This document shows, one piece after another, positions 1-11,987 of a stretch of 64,000 nucleotides of DNA (within the stretch, counting starts at the first letter, position 1; each line of letters begins with the position of its first letter). The DNA is from Heligmosomoides polygyrus polygyrus (Eukaryota; Nematoda; Chromadorea; Rhabditida; Heligmosomidae), in NCBI GenBank assembly GCA_947396885.1, contig OX377202.1, forward strand, positions 85,478,408-85,542,407, in the 5' to 3' direction. The position numbers were made by a program, and so were the translations under genes. The notes below the pieces were generated by a model. That model was not told the origin of the DNA and did no database searches. It saw nothing but the letters and a program-made list of their open reading frames with translations.

Positions 1-1003
1 CCGTGAGCGTTGTGTCCCAGCGAACCAAGAGTGAAGCTTTGTTCCAATACAACCCAATTAGCATACAACAATGACCATATGTGTAGTATGTTTGCTGATG
101 ACGTAAAACTATAGGAAAATATTAGCAAACCGGAAGATTGCTTGGCTTTGCAAGGCGCCATTAAAGAGATTGCTGATTGGTCTTACAAGTGGAAACTCCT
201 CTATCTGCTTCAAAAACTAAACTTCTTCATCTTGGTAAATCGAAGTCAACAAGGTACAACTACATGCTTGGTGGAACCCGTATAGTTGGTGTTGATACGT
301 TACGAGGTCTGGGATTTACTATGGACAAAGAACTCACTTTCACTGACCACTGTGAAGGCATCGCGAAGAAGGCTGAGAGAATTGTTCGCAGCATATTTAA
401 ATCCTTGTCTATAAAATCAGCACCACAGTTTTTGATAGCCTATAAATCATATGTTCGCCCTGTACTAGAATACGGTACCACAGTTTTTAGTCCCCACTTG
501 AAGAGTAGAATACAAATGCTTGAAGCAGTTCAAAATGGTTGCACTAGAAAGCTCTGGACACGCTTATAATGGATGTGATTACCCCACCATACCTTCTGCC
601 TCTAATCGCAACAAATTTTTCAAAATCTCCAATCTTGAGACTCATAGGAAACGGAATGACCTGCTCATGATTTTCAAAATGATTACTGCACTGGTAGCAC
701 TAAAGCTTCATGAGTTCTACACGCTACAAAATCCATTTCTCCAAGGCCAAGAGCTCTATCCGTGCTTCCTTTTTTACCCAAACGGCCGCCTCTGGGTTTT
801 TAACATTCTCAAAAAAAAATTGCGCTCCCTAATCCATTGGCTCACTTTAAAAGGCTCGTGGACAGATGTCTCCTAGACTAGCTAAGTAGTTAATATGCCT
901 TGTGTTGTAGTGTTGTTTTTCTTGTTGTTGAGTGTTTTGTATTTTCACTGCATGCAATTCTATCTATTTGCACGTCTAAATAAATAAATAAATAAATAAA
1001 TAC
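1..1003 (+). pseudogene. CR1-like LINE 3' fragment (reverse transcriptase C-terminus)
   Basis: The fragment enters from outside the window. At 91-102 it encodes FADD, the reverse-transcriptase catalytic box. It continues in the frame covering 177-569 with LGFTMDKELTF and YVRPVLEYGT, the usual CR1/Jockey region after the catalytic core, where the C-terminal thumb follows. After a frameshift near 540 the next frame gives THRKRNDLLMIFKM, the C-terminal segment shared with the CR1 copies at 26.7-29.2 kb and 39-41 kb. The copy ends in an AAAT microsatellite at 979-1,001, like the tails of the other CR1 ends here. Stops and at least one frameshift show that it is dead. The clade call rests on motif resemblance only. 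Confidence 0.75.
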
Positions 1004-1523
1004 GAACTGGACTCACCGCACTCCTATTGTGCGCACCCGAAACCAATGCAGATTTAATTTAATTTTGATTTTTTTTTGGATGCTACATCGACAGAGAGTA
1101 TAGACGGACAGCATGGAATGACGCAGTAGGCGGCGTCCCTGAGCCCCAGCGGTGCTATTTGGTGGTACTGCGGTTCATCCACCGAGCAGTCGGTGTGTCG
1201 ACTTGATGTAAGACAGTGGCTAAGACCTGAGGGAGAGCTCCGGCTGAATGACAGAGTGGAGCGAGAGTGAAGAACGCGCGACGCAAAGGCTCGCCCCCTT
1301 CCCCCCCCCCCCCCCCCGCTCGCCATCGGTGCACGTTTTGAATGACCCCCGACTGTGCGCGGGAGGGTTCAACAGACCGAGTGCGCGCGCTCCATTTCCG
1401 GATCGATACCGGAATAGGTGGGAACAGGTCGCGCGGTAGGGCTCTTCACCAGAGTTCACCGCGAGTCTGGATGCGTGGGTCAAGAGGCTGAAGAGGTCGG
1501 TCGCTACAGTATCCTCGCTTCTA
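1004..1523. other. Unassigned GC-rich interval with a 17-C homopolymer
   Basis: No gene could be supported. The stretch is GC-rich and holds a run of 17 C at 1,301-1,317. It may be the degraded end of another repeat, but no termini were recognised. Confidence 0.4.
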
Positions 1524-3201
1524 CAGGGTGCATGAAAAGTATTGACGCACTAAATGGCGTTTGTGAAAATAGCAATGCGCAGAGTGATTCAATATATTCA
1601 CATCCTTAACATGTTGACGGCAATGTCGCGCAATGGTGCGCGACAGCCAGTCTGTCTCATGGGACCGTGTCGCGTAATGGTGCGCGACAGTATTATTTTG
1701 ATCAGAGTGGTATTACCTTTGTCCAAACTTTGCCTAGGAAGGTTATTTAAGACGCTGAACACAATGGCGATGTCCGTTTGTTAAATTACGACCGGCTACC
1801 ACCCATATCGATAATTAGTGTACCACATTTGCCCAAACCCTCTGAATGAAGTTACTTGAGGTGCTGGTCACGAATCTGATATCCTCTTCTCCAATTTCGC
1901 TCGATTACGATAAGTTACGAGTGGCATGGCTACGTGGGAATATATCAGAGGCAACCTATTATGGCGTCGACCAGCTATCCACTGAGCTTCAGAGTTATTT
2001 TTGAAACTTCATTCAATAAAGGTAACAAACAGGCATGATTACAGACTACAACTACTTGGATGCTATCAAACGTCACTAAGGAGATCAACTTCACAAATAA
2101 AGTCTAGACAGAAGCCATTTTTGTTTTTTGATCGGAGTCAGATACCACAGCAGGAGCCATGTTGTCACATTCCAAGCTATCGGGTGCTTCAAGATCGCTG
2201 TCGAGCATCAAGTCGTCAAAACTTTCGTTTAGTTCGTCGACATTGTCATACAGAATGCTCACGATGACGACTTCTGATGGCAATTCTAGAATTTTCAGTC
2301 TAAGTTCCGCATCAAAAACAATTATTTTTCAATTAGACCGTCAAAATTGAGAAAGAGGGAAGCTCATTGCGGAGAAAAAAAGATTTAGCGAATATTGCAA
2401 AAACAAAACAAAAATTTCGAGAATGGATATCAGATTCGTGGGGTTTGTATTCTAAAAATTCAATTTATGCTAAGTTAAGGTGTCACACGCATGTCGACAT
2501 CGTGTCACACGCGCGCAATACGCGCGATCCTGCGGGCCTGACGCGCGAAAACTGCGCGGTCGTCAACTTGTTAATATGAAAGGTGATGTTGCGAACACGA
2601 TAGAATAACTCGTAATCGTAATCGTACTGGCTCCTTTACTGTGAACACAAAAGCGAAAACGACTGGGAAGCTAATAGGCGGTGCGCCGCAATACTGCACG
2701 TGGATTTCGTTCCGCTCTGACCTGGGTGGTCTTCAGCGAATTGTCACTTCTGGTGGAAGTAGCACAGATTCTTCAAAATCGCGTGAGGAGAGTAATCCAG
2801 CGGATTCATATTTGCTCGTCTAAGCGGCTGTTCACTCCTGCGCGTCTTTGATCAGACGAGATTGATAAATTTGGAATTGAACGTTATCGTGCTTGAACAT
2901 CTTATAAACGTTATCTGTTATGACAGAGCCGTAGTTGACTTTTAGGTTATTGACCCCATTGCTCACCGACTGTTTCGAACAGCGCCTATTTCTTTTGTGT
3001 ATAAAGCATTCTTTTCTCTCAGTAACAACCAAGAAAGGACCACTGTAGCCACGACGGTATTACGTTCCTTCAATTTTTTCGAGATCGTTTTTTGAATACG
3101 GTGCGGACAAGGAAAATAACTTACGAAAACCACGGGAAGTAGAAAGAGGAAGCTGGAGTTGAAACAACAAGAAGGTGTGTCAATACTTTTTACGCACCCT
3201 G
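1524..3201. mobile_element. Tc1-like DNA transposon, degenerate or non-autonomous
   Basis: The ends are inverted repeats of about 26 bp starting CAGGGTGCRTRAAAAGTATT, and both are flanked by TA (1,522-1,523 and 3,202-3,203), the target duplication of the Tc1/mariner superfamily. No transposase could be read through. The minus strand around 2,110-2,320 holds an open acidic segment with LDSDLEAPDS, of unknown origin. The interior also has two copies of a short palindrome, TGTCGCG..CGCGACA, near 1,624-1,646 and 1,667-1,689. The length of 1,678 bp suits a Tc1-like element, but without a catalytic domain the family call relies on termini and target site. Confidence 0.65.
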
Positions 3202-3690
3202 TAATCTGCATAGCATATTTAAGAATTCATTACCCAGACTACAGCCCCTTGCGTCTATGTCTAAGTTGTGAAATGAGAGGCCCTACCCGCCACCAAACGT
3301 CTGGCTAGGCGGATTGCCTCCAAACCCTCTGAATCCACACTCATGCTCACGTCTGCAAGAAGTGGTTATTTTGTAGAACGTTGTCTGTCTTACTGAATCG
3401 TGAACGGTTTACATATGATCTTATCTCACTGTGACTTTTTAAGACGCCGTCGTCCACATTGAGGGTCGCTTTTCTACTGATGCTTGGTCTACCAGCTGCA
3501 CTGTTCGTGATGTGTACTTCTGGAGTTATAATTCTGTCTGTTTAGTAAGTTTATATTTCCAGTATCTGGACTCAAAGCGGAGCTATCTTCAAAGCATATG
3601 GATCGCGTAGGAAAAGACTTGTGTTTCTGTGAACACTGTGAATATTTCTCCCCATTTAATCCTGTGAAGAAAGTCTTGGGGTGTTCGATA
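3202..3690. other. Unassigned interval
   Basis: AT-rich sequence without a supportable gene, RNA or repeat boundary. Confidence 0.4.
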
Positions 3691-3699
3691 TTTTTTTAA

Positions 3700-4730
3700 A
3701 TTCAACATGCAGTGGAATTCACTAAATAATAAAGTCAAATCGTTAGTCACAATGTCCCACCAATAGACTGGTCAACGATTCCCTTCTCTCAAAACTGGGA
3801 AGACCGCGAGTCAAAGAATGAGTTGACCGCCCTCCAATTTTGGTTCATTTTCTTCGCTAGGAATACCTTAGGAACGAAACTAGTGAAATCCGAGGGCCAT
3901 ATCAAATAAGTAGAGTGGGTAGGAGTGCAATTGCAGTTCTCCAACTTCTTCTTCGTCTCTTTAGTCTTGTACATTAAATCTAGCGTTGTAGTGGAGTAGG
4001 TGGACAGAAGCACACCTCGTCCGTTTCCCTCGAAAAGCGTTCGCCATTTTCGGAACTTGATTGGCGTAAATGCTGCCGGTGATGGTGGCTCTGTTTTCTT
4101 GTAGGAACAGCTCGCAATGCATTCCTTACGAATCTCAGAAGCAACAGAGGATAAAACTTCTTGGGGTGAAGGCCCAATCTGGCTTGCGTCGGCGGTCCCC
4201 TATTTGGGGAAGACATATGATGGACGATACGATGGCTGTTGGAATCACAGAGGACCGAGCTCTCAATCCTGCAATCGGGTTTTTAAAGCGGGCGGTGAAT
4301 GAGAGGCTCACTGATGGATACCCGGACGAACCGCATGCTGTTCTCAAGACATGTGGGGTCTATCCACTCAGCGCTTTTCTGTCGCCGAGCGACTGGAGGC
4401 TACTGACGAAAACTGGTGAGAACTGACGACTGACTGGTGAGAACTGTTGGATGGGTGAACTCGAGCCTCGCCGCAGTACTACTGATAACATTCGGATTCT
4501 GTCTGACAGCGTCAAGATTGGCGGAGTCTTCAATTGAGTAAGGGCGTCCTCACCAAGGTTTGCCTTCGAAGTCCGTGTCTCCTCCTCTGAAGCGAGCGAA
4601 CCAGCGGTTGACGGTTCATGTATGTGAAGTTCACTCCCAATGCGGTGTTGGCGTCTCAAACGGATGCCGTCGCAACAGTGCCACAACAACACTCAGTGAA
4701 GATGGTTCGGAAGTACTCTTATGTAAGTGA
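3700..4730 (-). pseudogene. mariner-like transposase relic, copy 1
   Basis: Read on the minus strand from about 4,730 downward, with several frame changes, the sequence gives NRWFARFRGGDTDFEGKP, then GRPYSIEDSA (the helix-turn-helix to linker region of mariner transposases). It later gives THSTYLIWPSDF, a decayed form of the HPPYSPDLAPSD box, and FLAKKM with NSFFDSRSSQF near 3,860-3,785, the typical C-terminus. Stops and frameshifts abolish function. The relic at 13,980-14,184 plus 17,203-17,760 belongs to the same family, but is split by an insertion. Terminal repeats were not found, so the borders are approximate. Confidence 0.7.
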
Positions 4731-5275
4731 CATAGTGATTGAAGTTATGAAAGAAAACGTGGCAATACACAGCTATAGTTTCGAGAATGGTCTATAAGTG
4801 CAATGTGTTTAATCGTACCGAAGAATAATTAAGAGTTGACGAGTTTTCAAAAACTATCAAGGCCTTTTTACCATCCTTGTATTCATTTACACAAAACTCT
4901 ATTGTGCAAGTAACGAAGTGCTATCTGACTGCTGCTACAAAAACAGCTTACGTGCAATCCATCAGCTTGGAAATGTAGTGTTTGTTTGATTTAATGGAAC
5001 TTTCGCTCTGCTTAGAGGACAGCTGACGATATGAAAAATATTGATGTATTTGCATGATATTTTTACGTTGCAGCACAATTATGGAAAAGACGCGTGAAGG
5101 TCCCCCAAATCGATATCTAAACAATATTTTCTGCGTTCTGCTGCGCACGTATGGCTACGTTGGGATGATCGTGTCATCGCTCTTTTTCTTAGTGACAGCG
5201 TAAGAACATATACTATTTTCAAGTGATTGTTAGGCAACATCAGGTCCTGCTCGCGTGGTGTAGTTATGCTCTCCA
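4731..5275. other. Unassigned interval
   Basis: AT-rich sequence; no gene or repeat could be supported. Confidence 0.35.
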
Positions 5276-5278
5276 ACT

Positions 5279-6240
5279 TTGTTTATTTATTTATTTATTT
5301 ATTTATTTATTTGCACAATATTGTGCGCACAAAAATAGTACATTTAAAAAGGACACAGCATATTAGAAAATACGTGGTGTTAAAAAAATTCAACAAATCA
5401 AAACTAGCCATCATTATTACTTTTTTATGTTAGCATAACTCTTAAACGGCGGCAAATAGAAGTCACTTAGAAGAGATAATGTTCAAGGAGAATAAGGGTA
5501 AGGAAGCCAGATAAGAATGATGGGGTAGACGATGTGATAAGGGATGATGGGTAACTGATGAAGAAGAGCAGTGGCCCGCCAACACTGCAACTCATGGCAG
5601 AAATCGACTCCGGATACCAACTTAGTAGGTCCGTCAACTCCATCAGAACCCATCGAAGACGGCTGCTTGGGGAACGTAAGACGGTAACACTGGCTAATCA
5701 GAAACAAAGCAGAGAAGTTCTAAAATTCAGAGAAATTTAGAAACAAACAAGAAACGAACAAACGTCAGAAAAGTGTAAAAAAACAAACAAAGAAAAAAAG
5801 AAGAGCAGAAGGAAAAAGCGAAAAATAAACAAAAAAAGCTCTGAAGTGAAGTGAAAAAAATGAAAAAAACATCCAAAACAAAGGATTTCCTGGTTTTAGG
5901 AAAGCGAAAAATAGCAGAATCTTTTTTCACTTAGGCGATGTCAGGAATATGTAGTATTGAAAGCAAGTCTATTCTCTTTAAACCTTTTCTAAAAACATAC
6001 GCATTTGGTGCTTCTAATAGGTTGGGTGGTAGCATTTGTAACCAACGAGCTCTACGAAAGAACAGAGAATTAAAAACCTTTTCTCGGTTTTTCTTCTTAA
6101 TCTTGGGATAGCGAAAGCAGTACCTATTACGCCGACCTTGTGTTGGCAAAAAGGTCCAGTAGTTACTAGCCTTAAGTCTAGATTCGCCTTTTAGGATTTT
6201 GAAGCAAAGCACTAGATCATTTACAATGCGTCTGTACTGT
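5279..6240 (-). pseudogene. CR1-like LINE 3' fragment
   Basis: On the minus strand, 6,212-5,931 encodes CFKILKGESRL, then RRNRYCFRYPKI and FNSLFFRRARWLQMLP, the conserved C-terminal tail of CR1-type reverse transcriptase proteins. At 5,279-5,311 lies a TTTA repeat, the complement of the AAAT tail that ends other CR1 copies in the window, so it is probably the element's 3' end. The sequence between is AT-rich 3' untranslated material. Only the last ~100 codons are present, a severe 5' truncation typical of LINEs. Confidence 0.65.
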
Positions 6241-6434
6241 ATACTATTTAAACTGAATAGTTTTAGCCGCTATCGATATCTAGGACACGTTCCAATAGAA
6301 TTGGTACAGTTTACACATCGATTAAACAAAATCTTTGTGAAAGTTTTAACTTTTAACTTTATTCGAATGAAGGTTTTATCTTTAAATTTACTCGAATGAA
6401 AGTCACTCGAATATCTATTTGAGTAGGTCATTAG

Positions 6435-6748
6435 TGCACAACTGCTGCAACATTCGAAGGCGACGACACGGCTTCTGCGGTCCAGTGCAAAGTGTTCGCA
6501 ATGCACTGGCTGACTTCTCAGGGCGTTTCTGCGATGCAAAGGGGATCACGATATCACATTATATACAAGGGTCCAGGATGTGCTGTGCATTATTGCGTGA
6601 AGGCTTGCGTGAATAATGTGAGTAATTGCAGGATTCTTCTTCTCACTGGATTTTCACCAAATTTCGTGTGCAGTGTCATTTTGGAGGAACACCACCGAGT
6701 TACAAACCCTTTTTGGGTTCGTGTCACCGTAGGGAACGTAACAGCTAA
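6435..6748 (+). CDS. Two terminal exons of a possible cysteine-rich protein
   Basis: Exon one is 6,435-6,617, preceded by CATTAG and followed by the strong donor GTGAGT. Exon two is 6,674-6,748, preceded by TTTCGTGTGCAG and ending with a TAA stop. The 56-bp intron and the phase-0 junction fit nematode genes. The joined product has 85 residues and ten cysteines, with GCAVHYCVKACVNN meeting CHFGGTPPSYKPFLGSC across the splice. Such a pattern suggests a small secreted disulfide-rich protein, but no family is recognised and no signal peptide exon was found upstream, where a CR1 relic lies. Chance splice sites remain possible. Confidence 0.4.
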
Positions 6749-6749
6749 T

Positions 6750-7640
6750 GTTAACGTCAAGTGAGGTTTTTATTTACATTGCCTTTGACCTCTTCGCGAC
6801 AACGCGTTTTTTCGCTTCTCTGTGGTGTCCGTAATTGTTATTGGTAAATTTCTTTATAGACGAAACTGAACCTAGAAACTACACCATTTATAATTCGGGC
6901 AGTGTAGTGTTGCAGTAGGAAGGAATTACTGCAGAGAGATTGTCACACCTTTCTTGAGCAGCACCTGAAGTTGTGCGATGCTGCAAACAACTGTCGGACA
7001 GCATTGTCCGACATCGCAGCGGAAGGGGCTAAGAACGTTTCGAGTGCGAGCTGCTACTCAATCTATAAGCTGAAGACCAATAACAACATTAGCAGGAACA
7101 GGCTCCTGACGTAGAGTCATGTACCTTCTCTCCAACTTATAGTTATTCTATTTAATGTGCCCATGAATAGCTGCTGCGTAGTGGAGTCATCGTAGGATTT
7201 CGTTTTCTATCTGAGTTGCCGGAAAAGCCACTGTCCTGCCACTTTTATATTTTTAAACTTTTATCTTCTTAAATACATCCAACAGTTAACAGATGTATAA
7301 AAATTCATTATCGACAGCACACTGTCATTTATCAGTATTATTTTGGGCACCGTTTTTGCAGAAATACTGTGGTTTTAAAGAGGAAAAGTCGTTGATGATT
7401 TTAAGTTGTCTCGTATGGCCTTCCACCGCGTCACATGTATTTTTTTGCTGTATCGGTTCGTAGCTGTGGTTTGCAAAACAGAAGCAGTCGAAGTTGCATT
7501 AGTCAAATACTATTTTTAAAGCCATATTCGCAACGGAATGTTGGGGAAATTATGGTATATGTGGACTACAGCCGAAACTTTATAGACGTTTTGGACGGAA
7601 GGTTCTATAAGAATTTTCAAAAAATCTGGCAAGCTGCAGA
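6750..7640. other. Unassigned interval
   Basis: No gene could be supported. A short open stretch near 6,980-7,080 looks like decayed coding sequence of unknown origin. Confidence 0.35.
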
Positions 7641-7643
7641 GCT

Positions 7644-7667
7644 GTATATATATATATATATATATAT
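7644..7667. repeat. (TA)n microsatellite
   Basis: Perfect TA dinucleotide run directly abutting the tail of the SINE copy at 7,668. Confidence 0.95.
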
Positions 7668-7918
7668 AAAGGATAAAAAAGGATAAAGGACGACGTTATT
7701 CAATCCCCTTCGGGACGCGCCACGCATTCTACTTCTGCGGGATGTCGCGGAGGCGAGCGGAATGCGTATTTGGCCATACAATGACTTGCGGTGGCCAGCC
7801 GATGAACAAGTCAGTGCTTTATCCTTCGCAGACAAGTCTGGTACCAATTCACCGACCCCGGAGGGATGGAAGGGTGCAGGCGACAGCCGGCGCCTCCTCC
7901 GACTGCGCTCCACGCGTC
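7668..7918 (-). mobile_element. tRNA-derived SINE, copy 1 (internal deletion)
   Basis: The minus strand reads from the tRNA-like head at 7,918 to a GGATAAA-type tail (plus-strand view) at 7,668. Compared with the copies at 44,417 and 56,965 it lacks about 45 bp that include the B box, so it could no longer promote its own transcription. TA microsatellites lie on both sides. Confidence 0.75.
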
Positions 7919-7922
7919 CATA

Positions 7923-7923
<1 letters not shown>

Positions 7924-8000
<77 letters not shown>
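7924..8000. repeat. (TA)n microsatellite, about 77 bp
   Basis: Uninterrupted alternating T and A at the head side of the SINE copy. It is expected to be length-polymorphic. Confidence 0.95.
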
Positions 8001-8003
<3 letters not shown>

Positions 8004-8334
8004 GATGGTTTCCGCGTTAGTTTTCGAAACGGACCTTGCTCCCTGTCGGCCAAATTTTTCATTCCTAGTAAATACTATGGGGCATCAAGGCACAACATTT
8101 TTTTTCATTTATCATAACCTCCCTAGGTAGAGAGTGGAGAGTGTGATGCATTAAAAAATCGTAGAATCTTAATCTGATCGCTTATCTCATGTTGACTACG
8201 TGTTGAGGTTAAATTTTTAATTCAGACAGTTTTTCAGAGAAGCACTAGATAAATGTCGCAATGACGCGAACATCTACGAGGCTATGTCGCTGCGCCGGTT
8301 CCTGCCAGGAAATTCTGCGGTAATACTTTGGTAT

Positions 8335-8602
8335 AAAAAAGGAGAAGTGAATTCCCTTTGGGATGCGCCACACTCTACTGCTACGGAATGTCGTGGAGGC
8401 GGTTTGAATGCGTATTTGGTTATACAATGACTTACGATAGTCAGTTGATGAACAAGTCTGCGCTTTTTCCTTCCCAGACAACTCTGGCACCGATTCTCCG
8501 ATGGAACTCTTGGCTGGCCTGGGCTGGACATTAGAATCCGGAACCTGGTATCGGGTGCACGCGACAGTGGGCATCTCCTCCGACTGCACTACACGCGCCC
8601 TC
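8335..8602 (-). mobile_element. tRNA-derived SINE, copy 2 (diverged)
   Basis: The minus-strand head reads GAGGGCGCGTGTAGTGCAG, including a good A box (TAGTGCAGTCGG). The body follows the family consensus with many substitutions, including the block giving GKEKAQTCSSTDYRKSL in one frame. The tail side is decayed. Confidence 0.75.
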
Positions 8603-10000
8603 ATATACTTTAATAATTACGTAAATCAAGTGACTGTTTCCGGATGTATGCTTTATACAATGTAATTGTCTTCACAAAAACTGAACAGAGGACTATGATT
8701 TGCTGGCAAAGTTCATTAACATTCAGTGGCTTTATTCGTGCATACTCAGAAATATCATTAAAATAGATATCAAAGTATTTCGAGGAGGTAGTGACCTTCA
8801 AAGTTCAGAATTCGTTCCAGTAACGCGAAGTTTTGAAGCACTAAAAGACGCAAGTTTGCCTTCGGTACGGACTCTTAAGGCATTGTTCCATATTTTATTT
8901 TTCCTGAAAGAAATTGGCCAGTATCTTGAAGATTTTGTTCGGGTTTCCCAGTGAGGTCGTTTGTGTAACTCAAACTTTCGGCTCGCCAAAGCTTCTGGAG
9001 CTGCCACGAGGTAATTATGCGACCGTCACGCCACGAACTACCTCAACCTTGGGTAACTAAACCGTTTATTCAATAAAAATACCACATATAAGAATTAAGA
9101 GTGATTCAGCACCCAATACGTGATATGAGAGAAAATGGATCTTAAAGAAATGTGAAAAAGCAATCAATTCCTTCGACTAATCGACGCAGGTTTATATCAC
9201 GACGCCCTATGTTTCTTCTCCGTCCCATAGATCCGACACCTAGATAGCACAACAACAACACATGCCAATGACATCCCATTACATAACATCAATCTTCCAG
9301 TAAATCATACTACAAATAATGTAAGCTAAGTCGGTTTGACGACACCCAGAACTTTGATGGGTGAGGTGATAGGCGGGATGAGACTGCGTTTCAATTCCCA
9401 CGTCCCTCACGTTCAACTTTTGTTGTGACATTTGTAATAGAATCCGTTACAAATCGATATGTAAAAATATTCGAAATCTCACAGTTCTTTAACAGTTTAA
9501 ATATTAATGCCGCAGGAATCGAATAGGATGAGATAGAGTTAGGTGCATAAATATAAGACATGCCAGGATCTATCCTAGTTGGAGGGGGCATATATCTAAA
9601 AGTTACGTAACAAATTGGCTCGGCACTCACGGAGTGGCTTCTATTGGACAAAAAACAGCCTATGCTGAAAAATTCAGGGAAAATCGCATTTGTTTTCGTC
9701 ACAATTGTGAACAGACAAAGGTATGTGCTCCCTTCACCATGATAGATCCTATTAAGCATGTCAGGCGGGGTTCAGCTGCGGTTGAATGCGCTTTGCTTGC
9801 CGAGAGTCTTTACAACCGCGGTGATTTTCTTGTTTGTTTTTGTTCTCTTGAAGGAGCTCCGTGAGTCTGATGTGAATCGGTTGCATAATTTTCATATATG
9901 TACCCCTCCCTCCTCTCCCCGACTATGATAGGTTCGACATGCCGTATTGGGTCTATTCGCTAGAATTGCACTTCTTCTAATGGAGAGTGGAATAGCGGCG
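8603..10000. other. Unassigned interval
   Basis: Several open stretches on both strands show no recognisable domain and no consistent splice pattern. A minus-strand PPTRIDPG near 9,580 resembles a segment near 43,480 within a PTP intron, suggesting a shared unclassified repeat. Confidence 0.35.
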
Positions 10001-10430
10001 GGTGTTCCCAATCGCCGGCCGACCAATGTACACCTTCGACGAGGACTGGATGTGCCATTGTCGTCTTCAAAGATTGCATCGTGAATGCGACGCGCACCGT
10101 TCGCGGCGTAGAGGCGGAAGAATAGTGGCGACCGAAGTACTGACCTCTGTTATGACAGGCAGGAATGGAGCTCAGCGGCCAATTACCGTGTGGTTGGGCC
10201 GGATACGATTTGGTGGACCTGAGCTCTTTGTTTACATTAGTTGGCCTCCCTGGGCGTGGTTTGTCTTTCCTGCTCTTCTGAAACTTCTAATATCATCTCC
10301 AACAAGTCCTACTTTCGGGAGTGGATTTATCGGTTTCTGTCTGGGTGTTCATGGTCGCCGTAGCTGGGTTGCTACCGAGCTTGAACTGACCGAAGATGAG
10401 ATCGCGTATTTTTTCACGTTCAGTGAACAT
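10000..10430 (-). pseudogene. mariner-like transposase N-terminal relic
   Basis: On the minus strand from 10,430 the sequence encodes MFTEREKIRDLIFGQFKLGS, then after frame noise DKPRPGRPTNVNKELRST. This order of a helix-turn-helix start with FKLG, followed by a PRPGRPT linker, is standard for mariner-family transposases. No catalytic aspartates follow, and stops occur. The plus strand is also open here (10,002-10,475), but that frame has no recognisable domain and is treated as a shadow. Confidence 0.45.
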
Positions 10431-10765
10431 TGTTCGAAAAAGTCGAAACCTTTAAGCAAAGCATGGAAAATCTAGGACTCATACCTTGCTATGTTAACGA
10501 AAGAGTACGCTTTCAAACCAACTATGATACTTCTGCGGGTTAGCTTTGAGCACCTGAAAAAACATAAATGTTTGAAAATTTGTGACTCATCCTAATAGGA
10601 TTCTCGTGGAGGGTGGTACATACATAACTGTATTGGAACGAATTGTCGACACAAACCTAGATACAATAATGTTTAGGTGGGACAGAGGGGTTTAGGAAGG
10701 CCACAGCTAAACAAGTCCTTCGTTCGACCTTACGTTTCACGTGTGTTCTTAGATTGAAATTTTAG

Positions 10766-11457
10766 TCCCGCCATCCTTCCTCAGCGACTGAGCAAAAAGA
10801 CGCAATTCTAAAGGAAATCGAAGAAATTTCTGAAGCCATTTTAGATCGCTCGGAAGAATTATCGGTGATTTCAACCCTGAAGAAAGGATTGATGAACAGT
10901 GTTACATTGCTCTTTGTTTCTAGGCGGCTTCCAACTTGTCTTCTTTGGCATCGGATCCTTGTATCAGTGACAACTCAAATGGTAAGTTAGAAGCAAAGAA
11001 TAGGTGTCATCGGAAACTGTTCAACTTTGATTACTCATTCAGTGGGAGAAATTATTAGAACTTGATTGAGATATATGAGATGACATGAAATTGGAATCGG
11101 TCACGAGATTTGTTGGAAGACTAGCTCTATTCAAACGCCCTGAAAACGATGGGTTTGATTTCCTACCAGTATGCACAATTGCTAGCTGAGCGTATGGGAA
11201 AATTTATTGTAAGGACTAGCTCTTGAAATTAGCGAATTGGAGCGGGAACTAGTCCTTACCACGGGAACGTCGGTCATGAATGATACCCTTACGTAGGTGG
11301 ATCCCCACTAATGGTTCTTGCACTGACCAATTATTCTGACGAAGTTCATTGTGTATTATGTTTCAATGGACTGTGGCTCCTCCATAAATCATTGAATTTC
11401 GCAGCTACCTCATTTCGAAATTTTACGCTGGAAAGGTTCCTTTCTTCTAGAATTTAG
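10766..11457 (+). CDS. Three candidate exons of an unknown gene
   Basis: Candidate exons are 10,766-10,864 (acceptor ATTTTAG, donor GTGATT), 10,924-10,981 (acceptor TTTCTAG, donor GTAAGT) and 11,405-11,457 (acceptor TTTCGCAG, ending in TAG). The first intron is 59 bp, typical of nematodes. The first exon encodes a charged, probably helical segment with LKEIEEISEAILDRSEEL, and the second continues AASNLSSLASDPCISDNS. The phase of exon two fits exon three if that exon is read to its early stop. Read in another frame, exon three stays open longer (LPHFEILRWKGSFLLEF), so the true joining is uncertain. No family is recognised, and upstream exons were not found. Confidence 0.35.
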
Positions 11458-11459
11458 CG

Positions 11460-11987
11460 ACAATATCGAAGACATACAGCAGCACGTTTCGCTTATGGAG
11501 GAAATACATCGAAAGTTTGTAGGTTTTTCAATATTCTTTCGCTCTGCGACGACATCACAAAATCTGATAGTTACTCACCATTTTCCAAGATATTTTACAG
11601 CGGTTAGAACGGAGAACAGCTTTACTGCTTTGCTATTTTTTTCCAAAAAAAAAGCAGAAACTTTTCGTTTGTGAAAATATGTATACTTCGTTAAGAATTC
11701 AGAACTTGAAATTTATGTCATAATAATCCAATCCTCACTTGAAAATATTATTAAGCTTGTTACACAAGGACGTACACTTCAACGGATACCGTTCGATTTA
11801 AATTTTTAAATTTTTGATTCAAATTTTTTTAATTTTTTTAATTTTGTATTTAATTTTTTTAAAACACCAACTGAAATAGCAATTTTATTTGCTCATTGTT
11901 CAGACATTGTTCAGATCTTTGTACCGGTCTGTATTTGGTCGTATCTCATCTATTATTGTAAATGTCAATAGTTGTAAATATAATGTA
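11460..11987. other. AT-rich interval before the mariner element
   Basis: Low-complexity T/A-rich sequence, most extreme at 11,800-11,880; nothing else supported. Confidence 0.5.

Noticed and set aside
10002..10475. 157-codon plus-strand open frame
   Set aside because: The opposite strand carries mariner transposase motifs; the plus frame shows no domain and starts without a supported initiation site.
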